Positions 45,604-55,029 of a stretch of DNA of 64,000 nt are shown one piece after another. Source of the stretch: Shinisaurus crocodilurus (taxonomy: Eukaryota > Chordata > Lepidosauria > Squamata > Shinisauridae); contig CM037877.1 of assembly GCA_021292165.1 (NCBI GenBank), forward strand, positions 6,439,980 through 6,503,979, given 5' to 3'. The notes under the pieces were generated by a model that saw nothing but the letters and a program-made list of their open reading frames with translations, was not told the origin of the DNA and made no database searches. The position numbers were made by a program, and so were the translations under genes. The first letter of the stretch is position 1; each line of letters starts with the position of its first letter.

Positions 45604-45780
45604 CTTGAAGTAGCCGCCCTCGTAGAGCGTATTGGGCGGCCCGAAGATCGCCACCTCCCAGTTGTAGAGGTCGGACTCGTCTACCAGGGTGATGCGGAAG
45701 CCTTCGACGGGCTCCTCCTGCAGCCCCTTCAGCTCCAGCATCAGCGCCTTCTGCGAGCTGCTCACCTGCTGCTGGGCCAT
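45604..45780 (-). CDS. UBE2R2: UBE2R2 first coding exon (ubiquitin-conjugating enzyme E2 R2)
   Basis: UBE2R2 is a CDC34-like E2 that takes ubiquitin from E1 and works with cullin-RING (SCF) ligases, mainly in cytosol and nucleus. This exon gives 59 codons. It starts MAQQQVSSSQKALMLELKG and includes VEGFRITLVDES, LYNWEVAIFGPPNT and GGYFK, the N-terminal helix and first strands of the UBC fold. The start MAQQQ separates UBE2R2 from its paralogue CDC34, which starts MARPL as I recall. The ATG at 45780 has G at -3 and G at +4. Codon AAG (45604-45606) is followed by GTGAGC, a consensus splice donor; reading on gives a stop at 45247 and no family similarity, as expected for intron. The active-site cysteine and acidic tail must lie in later exons, which I did not find in 1-45603. 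Compared with the human protein as I remember it, only residues 6, 7 and 19 differ. Confidence 0.96.
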
Positions 45781-46560
45781 CGCGGCGGCGGCGGCGCAGG
45801 GCGAGGGCGGGCCCGGGCGAGCCGCGAAGGGACGGTCAGGACAGGCCGGGGCGGGCGCCCCCCCAGCAGCCCGCCGCCGCCCGCCGGTCCCGGCGCCCCC
45901 GCCCGGCCGCCGGCCGCCCCCGCGACCCGGGCCCCCGCCGCCCGTCCGGCTCCTCCGTGCGGGGCCTGGCGCGCGCTCCTGCCAGGCCTGGGCCCGGAGG
46001 CCTCTGGGGGCGCGGGTGGCCGCCGCCGCCGCGCCGCCTCCGCCCGCCCGCCGCCTTGCTCTGAGGGGAAGGAGGGGGGGTCGCTGGGGCCGGGCTCGGC
46101 CGCCGCCGCCTCAGGCCTGCCGCCCGCCTGCCCCCGCTCGCTCGCTCCGCACCCGCACGGCCGGCCAGCAGCAGCGCCGCCGCTTCCTTTTGTGACGGCA
46201 CCGCCGCTCGCCCCGTGACCTCAGCGCGCAAGTTCCACGGCAGACCCAGACCCCGCCCCCTCGGCCCGCAAGGCCCCGCCCCGAGGCTCCAGCCCCGGCT
46301 CGCTCCCGTCCCGCTCACGCTCCTCACCGAGCCCCACAGACACACGCACAAATAAGGCCCTGGCAACCTCCTTGGCCCCGCCCCGCCTCCCCAGCCGTTC
46401 CGTGCCCGCTTATTGGCCCAGCTTTAATCGGCCCTCACCTCCGACGGGGTTCTCCTATTGGGCAGGCCGGCACGCCCGTTGCCTTATCTCTCCCCTCGCT
46501 ATTGGCCGCGCCGAATCTGACAGGCTCCGCCCATCTCCGCTGCTTACTAGCTCGCTCACG
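45781..46560 (-). promoter_or_regulatory. UBE2R2: CpG island, 5' UTR and core promoter of UBE2R2
   Basis: Very GC-rich with dense CG dinucleotides, beginning inside exon 1 and fading by about 46560. GCGGCGGCGG repeats lie just upstream of the start codon. CCCCGCCC-type GC boxes occur near 46251-46280 and 46376-46390. No TATA box is evident. This is the usual layout of a broadly expressed gene. I cannot place the transcription start exactly. Long open frames on both strands here reflect base composition and are not called as genes. Confidence 0.8.
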
Positions 46561-46768
46561 CTCACGCTCGCTCGCTCGCTCGCACGCACGCACACGCACA
46601 CACATATAAAAACCACGTCTCCTGCCCCGCCTCCACCCTTCTTCTATTGGGTAACTTTTACAACGTGATCCCGCCCTTCTATCATTGATATGTTCTCCTA
46701 CTGGCCCAATATTAACCACACGTTGTAAAGTGGACACGCCTTATGGGGCGGCACCATTCTCCTATTGG
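46412..46768 (-). promoter_or_regulatory. CCAAT-box cluster upstream of UBE2R2
   Basis: ATTGG (CCAAT on the gene strand) occurs at 46412-46416, 46457-46461, 46501-46505, 46646-46650 and 46764-46768, with one CCAAT on the plus strand at 46706-46710. Several sit in a repeated TTCTCCTATTGG context (46450, 46759, and variants at 46641 and 46693). An 11-bp inverted repeat TTTACAACGTG (46657-46667) and CACGTTGTAAA (46719-46729) lies between two of them. NF-Y binding is the expected reading of CCAAT boxes. Confidence 0.65.
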
Positions 46769-47104
46769 CTGTTCGCGTTAAACTGGTTTCAGCACCTTTC
46801 TCTGGTTTGCCGGCTCGCGTGTCCATTCCCAGATCGGTAGCCCATAGTCTTTGGGCCATCCTCTCTTAAAGGAACAGATCAATTAATTCCCCCGCCACAA
46901 AGATTCAACGAGGGGCCTGGAATAACGAATCCTGCCACAGCTAAGAAAATGGCCCACCACCATTTGCCATCACTTCAGAGCGTTCAGTGGGCATGACATT
47001 TTAGAAATGTAATAAATCGTTAAAATGTAGCAGCATAGGCAAAAAAGACAAGTGTCTGCCCCGAGGAACTTACAGCAAACTACCTGAGTGGCTTACTCTT
47101 AGGT
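46769..47104. other. 5' flank of UBE2R2, nothing recognised
   Basis: No gene or repeat end that I can support between the CCAAT cluster and the LINE. Confidence 0.35.
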
Positions 47105-48797
47105 AAGTCATCATCATCTTCGTGACCGAGTAAGATTGTCTTCCAGGATAAAAATTTACAAAAAGGAAATTTTAAAAGGAGGAAATTCTAAAGAACAATT
47201 GTGTAGACTGACTAGCGATGGGTCCGTAAGTGACTGTGGAGGCCAATTCTAGATCCACACAGCTTCCCACAGTGAGGACACAGGTTACCAGATAGAAGAT
47301 GGTCCTGTAAAGGATTCATTTGACGTGCTTTTCGCTTAGCACGTTTCTCCCTTTCACCTTGCACTCGGGCTTCTTCAAAGTCCATGGAACCTTTGTGAAA
47401 GGCCAACCTCCATGTAGATCGTTCATGGGCCACAGCTTCCCAGTTTTTGATATTTATATTGCATTTTTTTAGATTAGCCTTAAGAACATCTTTAAACCTC
47501 TTATATTGACCACCGATATTCCGCTTTCCATCCTTGAGTTGGGAGTAAAGTAACTGCTTTGGGAGACGGCAGTCAGGCATTCGAACAACTTGACCGGTCC
47601 ACTGACGTTGGCGTTGAAGGATCATTTTTTCAACGCTAGTAGTCTTTGCTTCTTCCAGTACGCTGACATTTGTTCGCCTATCTTCCCAAGTAATTTGCAG
47701 GATTTTCCGGAGGCAACGTTGATGAAATCTTTCAAGGAGGTGGAAGCGACGCATACAATAAAGTTGGCAATACAATGGCTTCATAAACCAGTGTTTTGGG
47801 CTTCTTACAAATATCCCGATCCTCGAACACTCTATGTTTCATTCGAGAAAACGCGGCACTTGCGGAGCTCAGACGATGCTGGATTTCACTGTCGATGTTA
47901 GCTGTAACAGAAAGATAGCTGCCAAGATAGAGAAAATGATCGACATTTTCCAGTATTGCCCCGCCAAGCTGGATAGATGGCATCACCAAAGGATTGGCTT
48001 GCACTTGCTGATGAAGCACTTTGGTTTTTTTGATGTTAAGTGAGAGACCAAGTTTTTCGTATGCTTCTGCAAAAGCATTTAGGATAGTTTGGAGATCATC
48101 CTCTGAATGTGCGGAGACCACATTATCATCAGCATACTGAAGTTCCACAACGGAGGTTGTCATTACCTTACTTTTTGCTTTCAGCCTGCTGAGATTAAAA
48201 AGCTTTCCATCTGTTCGATATATAATTCCCACACCAGTGGGAAGTTTCCCCTCGACAAGATGTAAAATCATGGCGATGAAAATAGCAAATAATGCTGGGG
48301 CGATAACACATCCCTGTTTAACACCTGATCCCACTTTAAATGGAGCACCATGAGAGCCGTTGTTGTCCAAAACCGTTGCCGTCATGTTGTCATGGAGAAG
48401 TCGCAAGATATTCACAAATTTATTGGGGCATCCAATTTTCATAAGGATAGTCCAGAGAGCTGTTCGGTCTACAGTATCAAAGGCCTTAGCCAAATCGATA
48501 AATGCCATATAAAGGGGTTGATTTTGCTCCCAGCATTTTTCTTGGAGCTGACGTGCAGTAAAAATCATTTCTACTGTCACTCTAGAGGGGCGGAAACCAT
48601 ATTGAGTTTCAGGGAGGATCTCTTCTGAAATAGATAGAAGACGGTTTGCGAGAATCCTAGCAAATATTTTACCTGCGGTAGCTAAGACAGAAATGTCCCG
48701 ATCGTTTCCACAGTCTGTTCTATCACCCTTCTTAAAGAGGGTGATAATTATGGCATCCCTGAAGTCTTCTGGGATCTCTTCTCTTATCCAGATTTCA
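47105..48797 (-). mobile_element. LINE with C-terminal C2H2 zinc finger
   Basis: 5'-truncated LINE on the minus strand. It has a 3' UTR ending ATCCTGGAAGACAATC, then TTACTCGGTCACGA, and a TGATGATGA-type tail. It lies only about 350 bases upstream of the UBE2R2 CCAAT cluster. Other copies: 43920-44123 (-), 54592-55029 (-), and the bare 3' end at 49608-49720 (+). I do not assign a clade with certainty; the RT has features of the RTE/I group. Confidence 0.88.
47212..48790 (-). pseudogene. reverse transcriptase pseudogene with C-terminal C2H2 finger
   Basis: From 48790 down, codons give DAIIITLFKKGDRTDCGNDR, then ATAGKIFARILANRLLSI. From 48580: PLYMAFIDLAKAFDTVDR, VKQGCVIAPALFAIFIAMIL, and ELQYADDNVVSAHSEDDLQ with the catalytic YADD. 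Near 47760 a frameshift moves the reading to a second frame. That frame encodes RRFHLLERFHQRCLRKILQ, WTGQVVRMPDCRLPKQLLY, and finally CPHCGKLCGSRIGLHSHLR with stop at 47212. The enzyme would reverse-transcribe its own RNA at a nicked target; the finger probably helps bind nucleic acid. The frameshift and missing endonuclease make it inactive. Confidence 0.88.
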
Positions 48798-49004
48798 GAT
48801 CCAGATTATCTCAGGTAAGTAGGTGTAGGATTGCAGCCACAGCTTTAAAAAGCTGACAGACAGAGAACTGGCTATCCCAGATCATACTATAATAATACAT
48901 GTAGTAATATTATTATTATTGTTGTTGTTATTTATTCACCCAGGAGATGTGGCGGTAGAGAAATTACATTCAAAAGGACATATACCCTGCCTGCCTGCTC
49001 ACAG

Positions 49005-49136
49005 CAGCCTTCCCAACCTGCCCCCCTCCAGATGTGCTGGAATGCAATTCCCATCATCCCCCTTGGGCCATGCTGGCTCAGGGTGATGGGAGTTGTAGTC
49101 CAACACACCTGGAAGGTGCCAGGTTGGGGAAAGCTG
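49005..49136. mobile_element. hairpin MITE (CAGCCTTCCC ends)
   Basis: Ends CAGCCTTCCCAACCTG and CAGGTTGGGGAAAGCTG. Inner arms CTGGAATGCAATTCCCATC and GATGGGAGTTGTAGTCC. Flanks GCTCACAG and ACTTACAG agree at six of eight bases, consistent with an old hAT duplication. Confidence 0.8.
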
Positions 49137-49224
49137 ACTTACAGTCATGTAGCCTTCATCGACGTGGTATGAGCACCGAGTTGGGAGAGACTAAGGCCTG
49201 AACCTGGAGAACTGGTGGTTGTTG

Positions 49225-49275
49225 TTGTTTATTCCATTTCTATACCACCCAATAGTCGAAGCTCTCTGGGCGGTT
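49225..49275 (-). mobile_element. L2-like LINE 3' end
   Basis: The minus strand reads AAACCGCCCAGAGAGCTTCG then ACTATTGGGTGGTATAG, the same 3' hairpin as 17372-17420, with an AAC-rich tail. Confidence 0.65.
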
Positions 49276-49607
49276 TAGAACAATTACAAAATTATATAAT
49301 AAAATACAATTATACAATAAAAAAATACAATTTTACAATAAAATACAGTATATAAAAAAATTACAAAAATCAAAACATCAAAAAGTTTACTCAAACATTT
49401 TAATAGGATTGCACCCTTAGTGTGTATTCATTGCGATGTCATGTTGATTTGTTATTTCTTATTGTTGTAAGTGTAACATCAAAACAGTATTAAAACATTT
49501 TTAAAAACTTGCAGCGCGATGCAATAGCCTTTACCCTGGATCCTATTAGCTTTTTTTATTGCACAGCAGAACATACAGAACTGGTCTATAATTCTCGCAA
49601 GAGTCTA

Positions 49608-49720
49608 CACATATTTTTTTTTTTAGAATTTCCTCTTTTTATAATTTTCTTTTTGTAATTTTATCCTGGAAGACAATCTTTACTCGGTCACGAGTGATCG
49701 CCTACTACTACTACTATAAT
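49608..49720 (+). mobile_element. C2H2-finger LINE, 3' UTR only
   Basis: TTTTATCCTGGAAGACAATC, then TTACTCGGTCACGAGTGATC and a CTA repeat tail. It is the plus-strand end of the family at 47105-48797. Confidence 0.8.
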
Positions 49721-49829
49721 TCTCACAGAATGGACAAGTGTTGAGAATCTTAGCCGTCTCTTCCCTTAAGCCAGTATGACACTGTCCTGCCCCTGCAGGA
49801 GGAACCCCTCCTCTGAGGAGGAACTAGAG

Positions 49830-49964
49830 CAGTGTTCTCCAACCTTGGGTCCCCAGATGTTTTTGGCCTACAACTCCCGGCATGCCCCAGCCAGCGTTGC
49901 TGGCTGGGGCATGCTGGGAGTTGTAGGCCAAAAACATCTGGGGACCCAAGGTTGGAGAACACTG
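49830..49964. mobile_element. hAT hairpin MITE, full-length palindrome
   Basis: Nearly the entire element is an inverted repeat: CAGTGTTCTCCAACCTTGG to CCAAGGTTGGAGAACACTG, with core CAACTCCCGGCATGCCCC, CAGCCAGCGTTGCTGGCTG and GGGGCATGCTGGGAGTTG. Flanks AACTAGAG and CTCTAAAG match at five of eight bases. Confidence 0.9.
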
Positions 49965-50064
49965 CTCTAAAGTACTGCAGCTGAGCCATGGGTGGGGCTC
50001 AGCAGGCTCTGGCGATGTAAGCCTTCAGTGTCTGTCGAGCCAGTGCTGAAAACAACGCCGTCCT

Positions 50065-51024
50065 TAGAATCATAGAATCATAGAAAAGTAGAGTTGGAAG
50101 GGGCCTACAAGGCCATCGAGTCCAACCCCCTGCTCAATGCAGGAATCCAGGTCAAAGCATCTCTGACAGATGTCTGTCCAGCTGCACCTTGAATGCCTCC
50201 AGAGTGGGAGAGCCCACGACCTCCCTAGGTAGCTGATTCCATTGTCTTATTGCTCTGACAGTCAGGAAATTTTTCCTGATGTTTAGGTGGAATCTAGGTT
50301 CCTGTAACTTGAGCCCATTATTCCGTGTCCTGCAAACTGGGATGATCGAGAAGAGATCTTTGCCCTCCTCTGTGTGACATCCCTTCAAATACTGGAAGAG
50401 TGCGATCATATCTCCCCTCAGTCTCCTCTTCTGAAGGCTAAACATGCCCAGTTCTTTCAGTCTCTCCTCATAGGGCCTTGTTTCCAGTCCCTTTATCATC
50501 CTTGTTGCCCTCCTCTGAACCCTCTCCAGTTTGTCTATGTCCTTCTTAAAGAGAGGTGCCCAGAACTGGACGCAGTACTCAAGATGAGGCCTAACCAGTG
50601 CCGAGTAAAGGGGAATTATCACTTCCCGCGATTTGGAAGCTATACTTCTATTAATATAGCCCAAAATTGCATTTGCCTTCTTTGCAGCCACATCGCATTG
50701 CTGGCTCATATTCAGTTTGTGATCTACCACAATTCCAAGATCCTTCTCACTTGTAGTATTGTTGAGCCAAGTGTCCCCCATTCTGTAACTCTGCATTTGG
50801 TTTCCTCTCCCTAGGTGCAGCACTTGGCATTTATCCCTATTAAATTTCATTCTGTTGTTTTCGGCCCAGCGCTCCAGCCTATCGAGGTCACTTTGAATTT
50901 TGTTTCTGTCTTCCAGAGTATTAGCTGTTCCACCCAACTTTGTGTCATCTGCAAATTTGATAAGCATTCCCTGTACCTCCTGATCCAAGTCATTAATAAA
51001 AATGACTTGGATCAGGAGGTACAG
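50065..51024 (-). mobile_element. CR1 LINE, 5'-truncated with a fold-back end
   Basis: The minus strand encodes the RT C-terminal half, from FINDL through [10 protein letters not shown] (catalytic FADD) and [20 protein letters not shown] to LDRHLSEML with stop at 50152, then the CR1 3' UTR and ATTCTATGATTCTA tail. At the 5' end, 50971-50994 and 51001-51024 are exact reverse complements of 24 bases around a 6-base AATAAA loop. The element therefore ends in an inverted copy of its own sequence. Confidence 0.93.
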
Positions 51025-51640
51025 CTCCAGTGCCTTCTGCCTTGTTTCCTGGGCCTTGCCTTGATGACCGATGCGCTGTGCTACTGACCCTTGGACTTTT
51101 GCTTGACTTTGCTCCTGGACTGTGTAATGTGTCTGGCTGCTTAACCCTGCTTTGTCCTTTGCTTGTCCTTTGCCACTCCTGCCTGCCTGCTCCCTTACTG
51201 GACTGAAACCTTGGTGTTTGCCTCTTTCCTGAGCTTGCTTTTTGGATTGCCCCATAACTCAAAGCAGGATACGCATGAGATGATGTAATCGGCTCGGCAT
51301 TAAGCTCTGCCTTTCTCCTTTAATTGCTAGCTGATATCCTCTGTGCTTTTTCATATTTTTGTATGTTTGATTTTATCTAAATAAAAACTGTGAAGAAAAG
51401 CGTATGGCCGTGTGTCTATGTTCTCCCTAACAAAAAAATGTAAATAAGTTTAGCCTCAACTGGAGACTGGGAATCTCCTGTAACATTTGCATAACCATCT
51501 CCAGGGGGCCCTGTGTTGCCTCAGTCTGCTGCGCATTGGTATGAAAATGGCCAACAGCCATCAGCCCAGGCACTCTAGGTATGGTCAGGAAGTCACCCGT
51601 CTGACACCTAGCAGCCACTGCCCCACCCCTCCTACCTAGC
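51025..51640 (+). mobile_element. possible LTR-type sequence
   Basis: Contains TTATCTAAATAAAAACTGTG and then GCGTATGGCCGTGTGTCTATG, which looks like a polyadenylation signal followed by a retroviral-type R/U5. Upstream is CT-rich repetitive text with TTTGCTTGACTTTGC. I see no partner or target duplication. Confidence 0.35.
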
Positions 51641-52366
51641 TCTGACGAAACAGTCATGATTGGCCAAGGGGGAGTCGGGCCATTGGAGGGAGGGGCCTGG
51701 GGAAATGGCTATACAACCAGCCCATGGCTTCTGGGCTTTGTTGTTCTGGATGCTAAGGAGCACGGAGAAGGGCTGTTGCTAAGCAAGTCCAGTGTGGCGT
51801 AGTGGTGAGAGTGTTGGACTGAGACTCGGGAGATCCGGGTTCTAGTCCCCGCTCGGCCATGAAACTCACTGGGTGACTTTGGGCCAGTGTCACTGACTCT
51901 CACAGGGTTGTTGTGAGGATAAAATGGAGAGGAGGAGGGGGAGGATTATGTAAGCCGCCTTGGGTTCCTTGCAGGAAAAAAGGCAGGGTATAAATAAAAT
52001 AAATGAATGAATGAATGAGATCAAGCCCCCAAGCAAGGTGTAAGTGCCTGGGTGTTTAGCGAGGGAACTAGCTTAGTTATTTTGTAGCTCTGACTGTGTG
52101 TGCCAAAGTATCTCTCTATTTCTTTCCCTTCTCTTATTTCCCACCTCCATTGTAATCAATTTACGGTACCCTAAATAAACTTTCCCTGGTTTTTACCCCC
52201 ACACGGTGTGTGTAGTGTCTCTGTCGGTTCAGTGCGAATTCCAGTGTCTAAGATCCAAGGGGCAGAGCCCGGAGAGAGTAGTCTTAAGACAGACAGAGTC
52301 AAGGTTGGTGGTTTGTCGCCTTTGATCTCTCGTCTTGAGGCAAAGGACCGGGTGCAGTCCTTCACA
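51641..52366 (+). mobile_element. LTR family 1, interrupted by a Sauria SINE
   Basis: GATTGGCCAAGGG upstream, then after the SINE AGTGCCTGGGTGTTTAG, GCCAAAGTATCTCTCTATTT, CCTAAATAAACTTTCC, ACACGGTGTGTGTAG and a CAGTCCTTCACA end. The order matches 32586-33200 on the other strand. The 5' end is uncertain. Confidence 0.7.
51789..52018 (+). mobile_element. Sauria-type tRNA-derived SINE
   Basis: The head CCAGTGTGGCGTAGTGGTGA holds an A-box, and GGTTCTAGTCCCCGC a B-box of a tRNA-like RNA polymerase III promoter. The body has GGGTGACTTTGGGCCAGTG, ACAGGGTTGTTGTGAGGAT and GTAAGCCGCCTTGGGTTCC. The 3' end GGCAGGGTATAAATAAA and an AATG tail are of the RTE/BovB-dependent type. Sauria SINEs are known from lepidosaurs and give the best clue to the organism. 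It sits inside an LTR, after GCAAG and before TCAAG. Confidence 0.92.
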
Positions 52367-52445
52367 AAAACATTATTTAAAAATTACAAAGGGTCACATT
52401 CCAGAGGCATAGAGACATGTTCACCTGTTGCAGTCGAGTAGCACA

Positions 52446-52894
52446 TGTGTTGGATTGGGCTGTTAGCTTATGGTACCCCTGACCATAAATCTGGAATCAC
52501 TGTCACTGTGATGCCACTTTATGCTTGTCAAGAAGTTGGGAAAGAAAGTTAGGGGGCACCCTTTATGAAATTCACAAACCCCAGGCATCGATTTCCACCA
52601 TTTCAGCCAAACCATAACCCCCCTCGGTATCCTTCTAAAACAGTCACTAAGGGGGGGAGAAGCCCCCCTCCAGCCACCCTGTACATTGAACACTGGAAAT
52701 AGCTTCTTTGCCCACTCAAGCTTATGGCTCTATACATCATGTATTCGTCATTAAATATGCCATATGGTTGTTTACGCTGCATCAAACTAACGCAGCTATT
52801 CATCTTGAACAAGGATCAGCCCAGGGAAAGAAGCAGGTAAGGGATCACGAACGGCGGACACACACATGCTCACCACCACCATCACCACCACATT
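52446..52894. other. flanking stretch, nothing recognised
   Basis: No supported gene; frames are short and without domains. Confidence 0.3.
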
Positions 52895-52902
52895 TGTTAT
52901 GC

Positions 52903-53322
52903 CAGTGTTCTCCAACCTTGGGTCCCCAGATGTTTTTGGCCTACAACTCCCAGCATGCCCCAGCCACAAAACTGGAGAATGCTGCCTGCCTCTCAAAGAC
53001 CGGGTGGGAGTCTCTAAGAAACTGCAACAAACTGCTGCGCATAAAATCTAGGAACTGTTGCACGCAGGGTGGAAGGAACAGACACAGCAATGGTGACAAA
53101 AGGTGTGCATGGGATGATTGCCTGTGTGCTGCTGTGTCTGGGAAAGGCCAGCCTCGCCCTTCCGGAAGGTCTGAGAGGGTGCAATAAAGGCCAGTCTATG
53201 ATATAGAGCAGTGTTCTCCAACCTTGGGTCCCCAGATGTTTTTGGCCTACAACTCCCAGCATGCCCCAGCCAGCATAGTTGTAGGCCAAAAACATCTGGG
53301 GACCCAAGGTTGGAGAACACTG
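52903..53322. mobile_element. apparent composite of two hAT MITE copies
   Basis: The left unit starts at 52903 (CAGTGTTCTCCAACCTTGG) and lacks most of its right half. The right unit, 53209-53322, has both ends. The outermost flanks are identical 8-mers, TGTTATGC at 52895-52902 and 53323-53330. The inner flank at 53201-53208 (ATATAGAG) does not match. So the outer ends behave as one transposed unit that includes about 220 bases between them. No coding sequence is seen inside. Confidence 0.8.
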
Positions 53323-53640
53323 TGTTATGCATTCGCCGTCTAGTTCCTTTGAATCCGCATCGGAGTTTGGGATCTGGCAAAAGAATGTCAACGTTTGCTC
53401 ATGGCCAGGGGGATGTCCCTTAATGGGAGCTAATTTCTAGAAGATGGTTTCTTGATACAGAGATCTCTCTCGAAGGTTTGGAACAGGAAAGCCATCAGAG
53501 TCCGGGGCAGGTGACGCGCACACTGCCCCCTCCAGCTAGAGGCTTAAGGGAAGCTGTGCATGGGGTGCAAGAAGCAGTCTGGGGACAGACAGACTGAGGA
53601 GAAGGAGAAGGGGAGAGAGAGAGAAAGCAAGAGAGTGCGA

Positions 53641-53664
53641 GAGCGAGCGAGCGAGCGAGCGAGC
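53641..53664. repeat. GAGC tetranucleotide repeat
   Basis: GCGAGCGAGCGAGC run after a purine-rich GAGAGA stretch. Confidence 0.85.
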
Positions 53665-53743
53665 TGTGTGCTGGAACCTTCAGGGTGCAGGTGGCCTGTC
53701 TCTGGAGATTTCCAGGCAGGGCAAGAAAAACCCTTCCTGAAAC

Positions 53744-54427
53744 CAGGGCCGGATTAAGAGCATTATGGACCTGGTGCTGAGGATTTTGGTGGGCCTTTTT
53801 ATGGAAATAAATAAAATGAAGACGCAATTTTATATTAAAACAAATTAAATATTTTAATTACCATTAAAGTGCCAAAACTCAAAAACTCCTGCAGCTCATC
53901 AGTAAGGGTCTTCCCAATTTCCCCCAAATTTATTTATTAAAAAAGAAAAAGCAGACACAACAAAAAGCCAGGAAGCTTTGCTTGACCAAGAATAATTGTG
54001 TTGTTCTTGTCGCTTTGTTTCGTTTTCGTTTTTGTTTTTTTTGTTAAACTAGCATTTGAACAATTGAGCTGCGAATCAGAAAGATCTTTTGCTCGAGGCT
54101 GGAGAGAGAGGTCCCTTCTAAATCTGAATATTACAGACCCTAGCAAGCCCCCCATGTGCTTCAAAGAAATGTAGTAACAGTGATTGAAATGCAAAAAGCT
54201 ACCGAAATGCTAATTTGAGAACAACAGTTCTTGCTAGGTCTTGCCTCAAGCCTGTAATGCAGATGTGCTTAGAACACCTTTCTAATCTTGAAAAAATCAT
54301 TAATTATGCTGAATGATAACGATCAGAGCTAACTCAAATCGTGCCGCGCGTCCCTATATTGTGGGCCTATTTTCTGTTATGGGCCTGGAGCGGCCGCTCC
54401 AATCGCCCCTATGTTAATCCGGCCCTG
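53744..54427. mobile_element. non-autonomous hAT element (CAGGGCCGG ends)
   Basis: Left CAGGGCCGGATTAAGAG; right TGTTAATCCGGCCCTG. Exact 8-bp duplication CCTGAAAC at 53736-53743 and 54428-54435. The interior is AT-rich with no transposase. It is a third hAT end type in the window. Confidence 0.94.
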
Positions 54428-54479
54428 CCTGAAACCCTGAAGAAGAGCCACGGCTGCCAGTCAGTGTCCATGATAGTGG

Positions 54480-54535
54480 GCTAGACAGACCAAGGGTCTG
54501 ACTCAGTATAAGGCACTTCCCTATGTTGGTATCTG
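54480..54535. repeat. dispersed repeat piece
   Basis: GGGCTAGACAGACCAAGG then GTCTGACTCAGTATAAGG, related to the repeat at 5945-6170. Confidence 0.4.
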
Positions 54536-54591
54536 ATCTGCTGCCTGCTGCGTGTGGTTGTGTATGTGCTACCTCCTGTATATTTATAATT

Positions 54592-55029
54592 CATCATCAT
54601 CAGGCGATCACTCGTGACCGAGTAAGATTGTCTTCCAGGATAAAAAAAAATCACAAAAAGGAAATTTTAAAAGGAGGAAAATTCTAAAGAAGATTGTGTA
54701 GACTCTAGCGATGGGTCCGTAAGTGACTGTGGAGGCCAGTTCTAGATCCACACAGCTTCCCACAGTGAGGACACAGGTTACCAGATGGAAGATGGTCCTG
54801 TAAAGGATTCGTTGGACGTGCTTTTCGCCTAGCACGTTTCTCCCTTTCACCTTGCACTCGGGCTTCCTCAAAGTCCATGGAACCTTTGTGAAAGGCCAAC
54901 CTCCAGTTAGATCGTTCACGGGCCAGAGCTTCCCAGTTTTCGATGTTTAAATTGCATTTTTTTTTTTAGATTAGCCTTATGAACATCTTTAAACCGTTTA
55001 TATTGACCGCCGATATTCCGCTTTCCGTG
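54592..55029 (-). mobile_element. C2H2-finger LINE, 3' fragment
   Basis: The minus strand ends its frame with CPHCGKLCGSRTGLHSHLR and stop at 54705. The 3' UTR has TTACTCGGTCACGAGTGATC and a TGATGATGA tail. The 5' break at 55029 falls at CGGAATATCGGCGG, matching about 47530 of the longer copy. There is one Arg-to-Thr-type change in the finger linker (SRIG to SRTG). Confidence 0.88.

Noticed and set aside
45436..46366. Long overlapping open frames on both strands in the CpG island
   Set aside because: Low-complexity Pro/Ala/Arg/Gly translations caused by GC-rich bases; no domain, and they overlap the UBE2R2 promoter.
50374..50814. Open frame of 146 codons on the plus strand, repeated at 56170-56610
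   Set aside because: It is the antisense shadow of the CR1 reverse transcriptase.
51025..51255. N-terminal extension of the CR1 frame (MGQSKKQAQERGK...)
   Set aside because: It reads through the fold-back junction into unrelated flanking DNA, so it is not a real protein fusion.
51789..51862. A true tRNA gene
   Set aside because: A-box and B-box are present, but the sequence continues as a Sauria SINE with a degenerate tRNA-like head.
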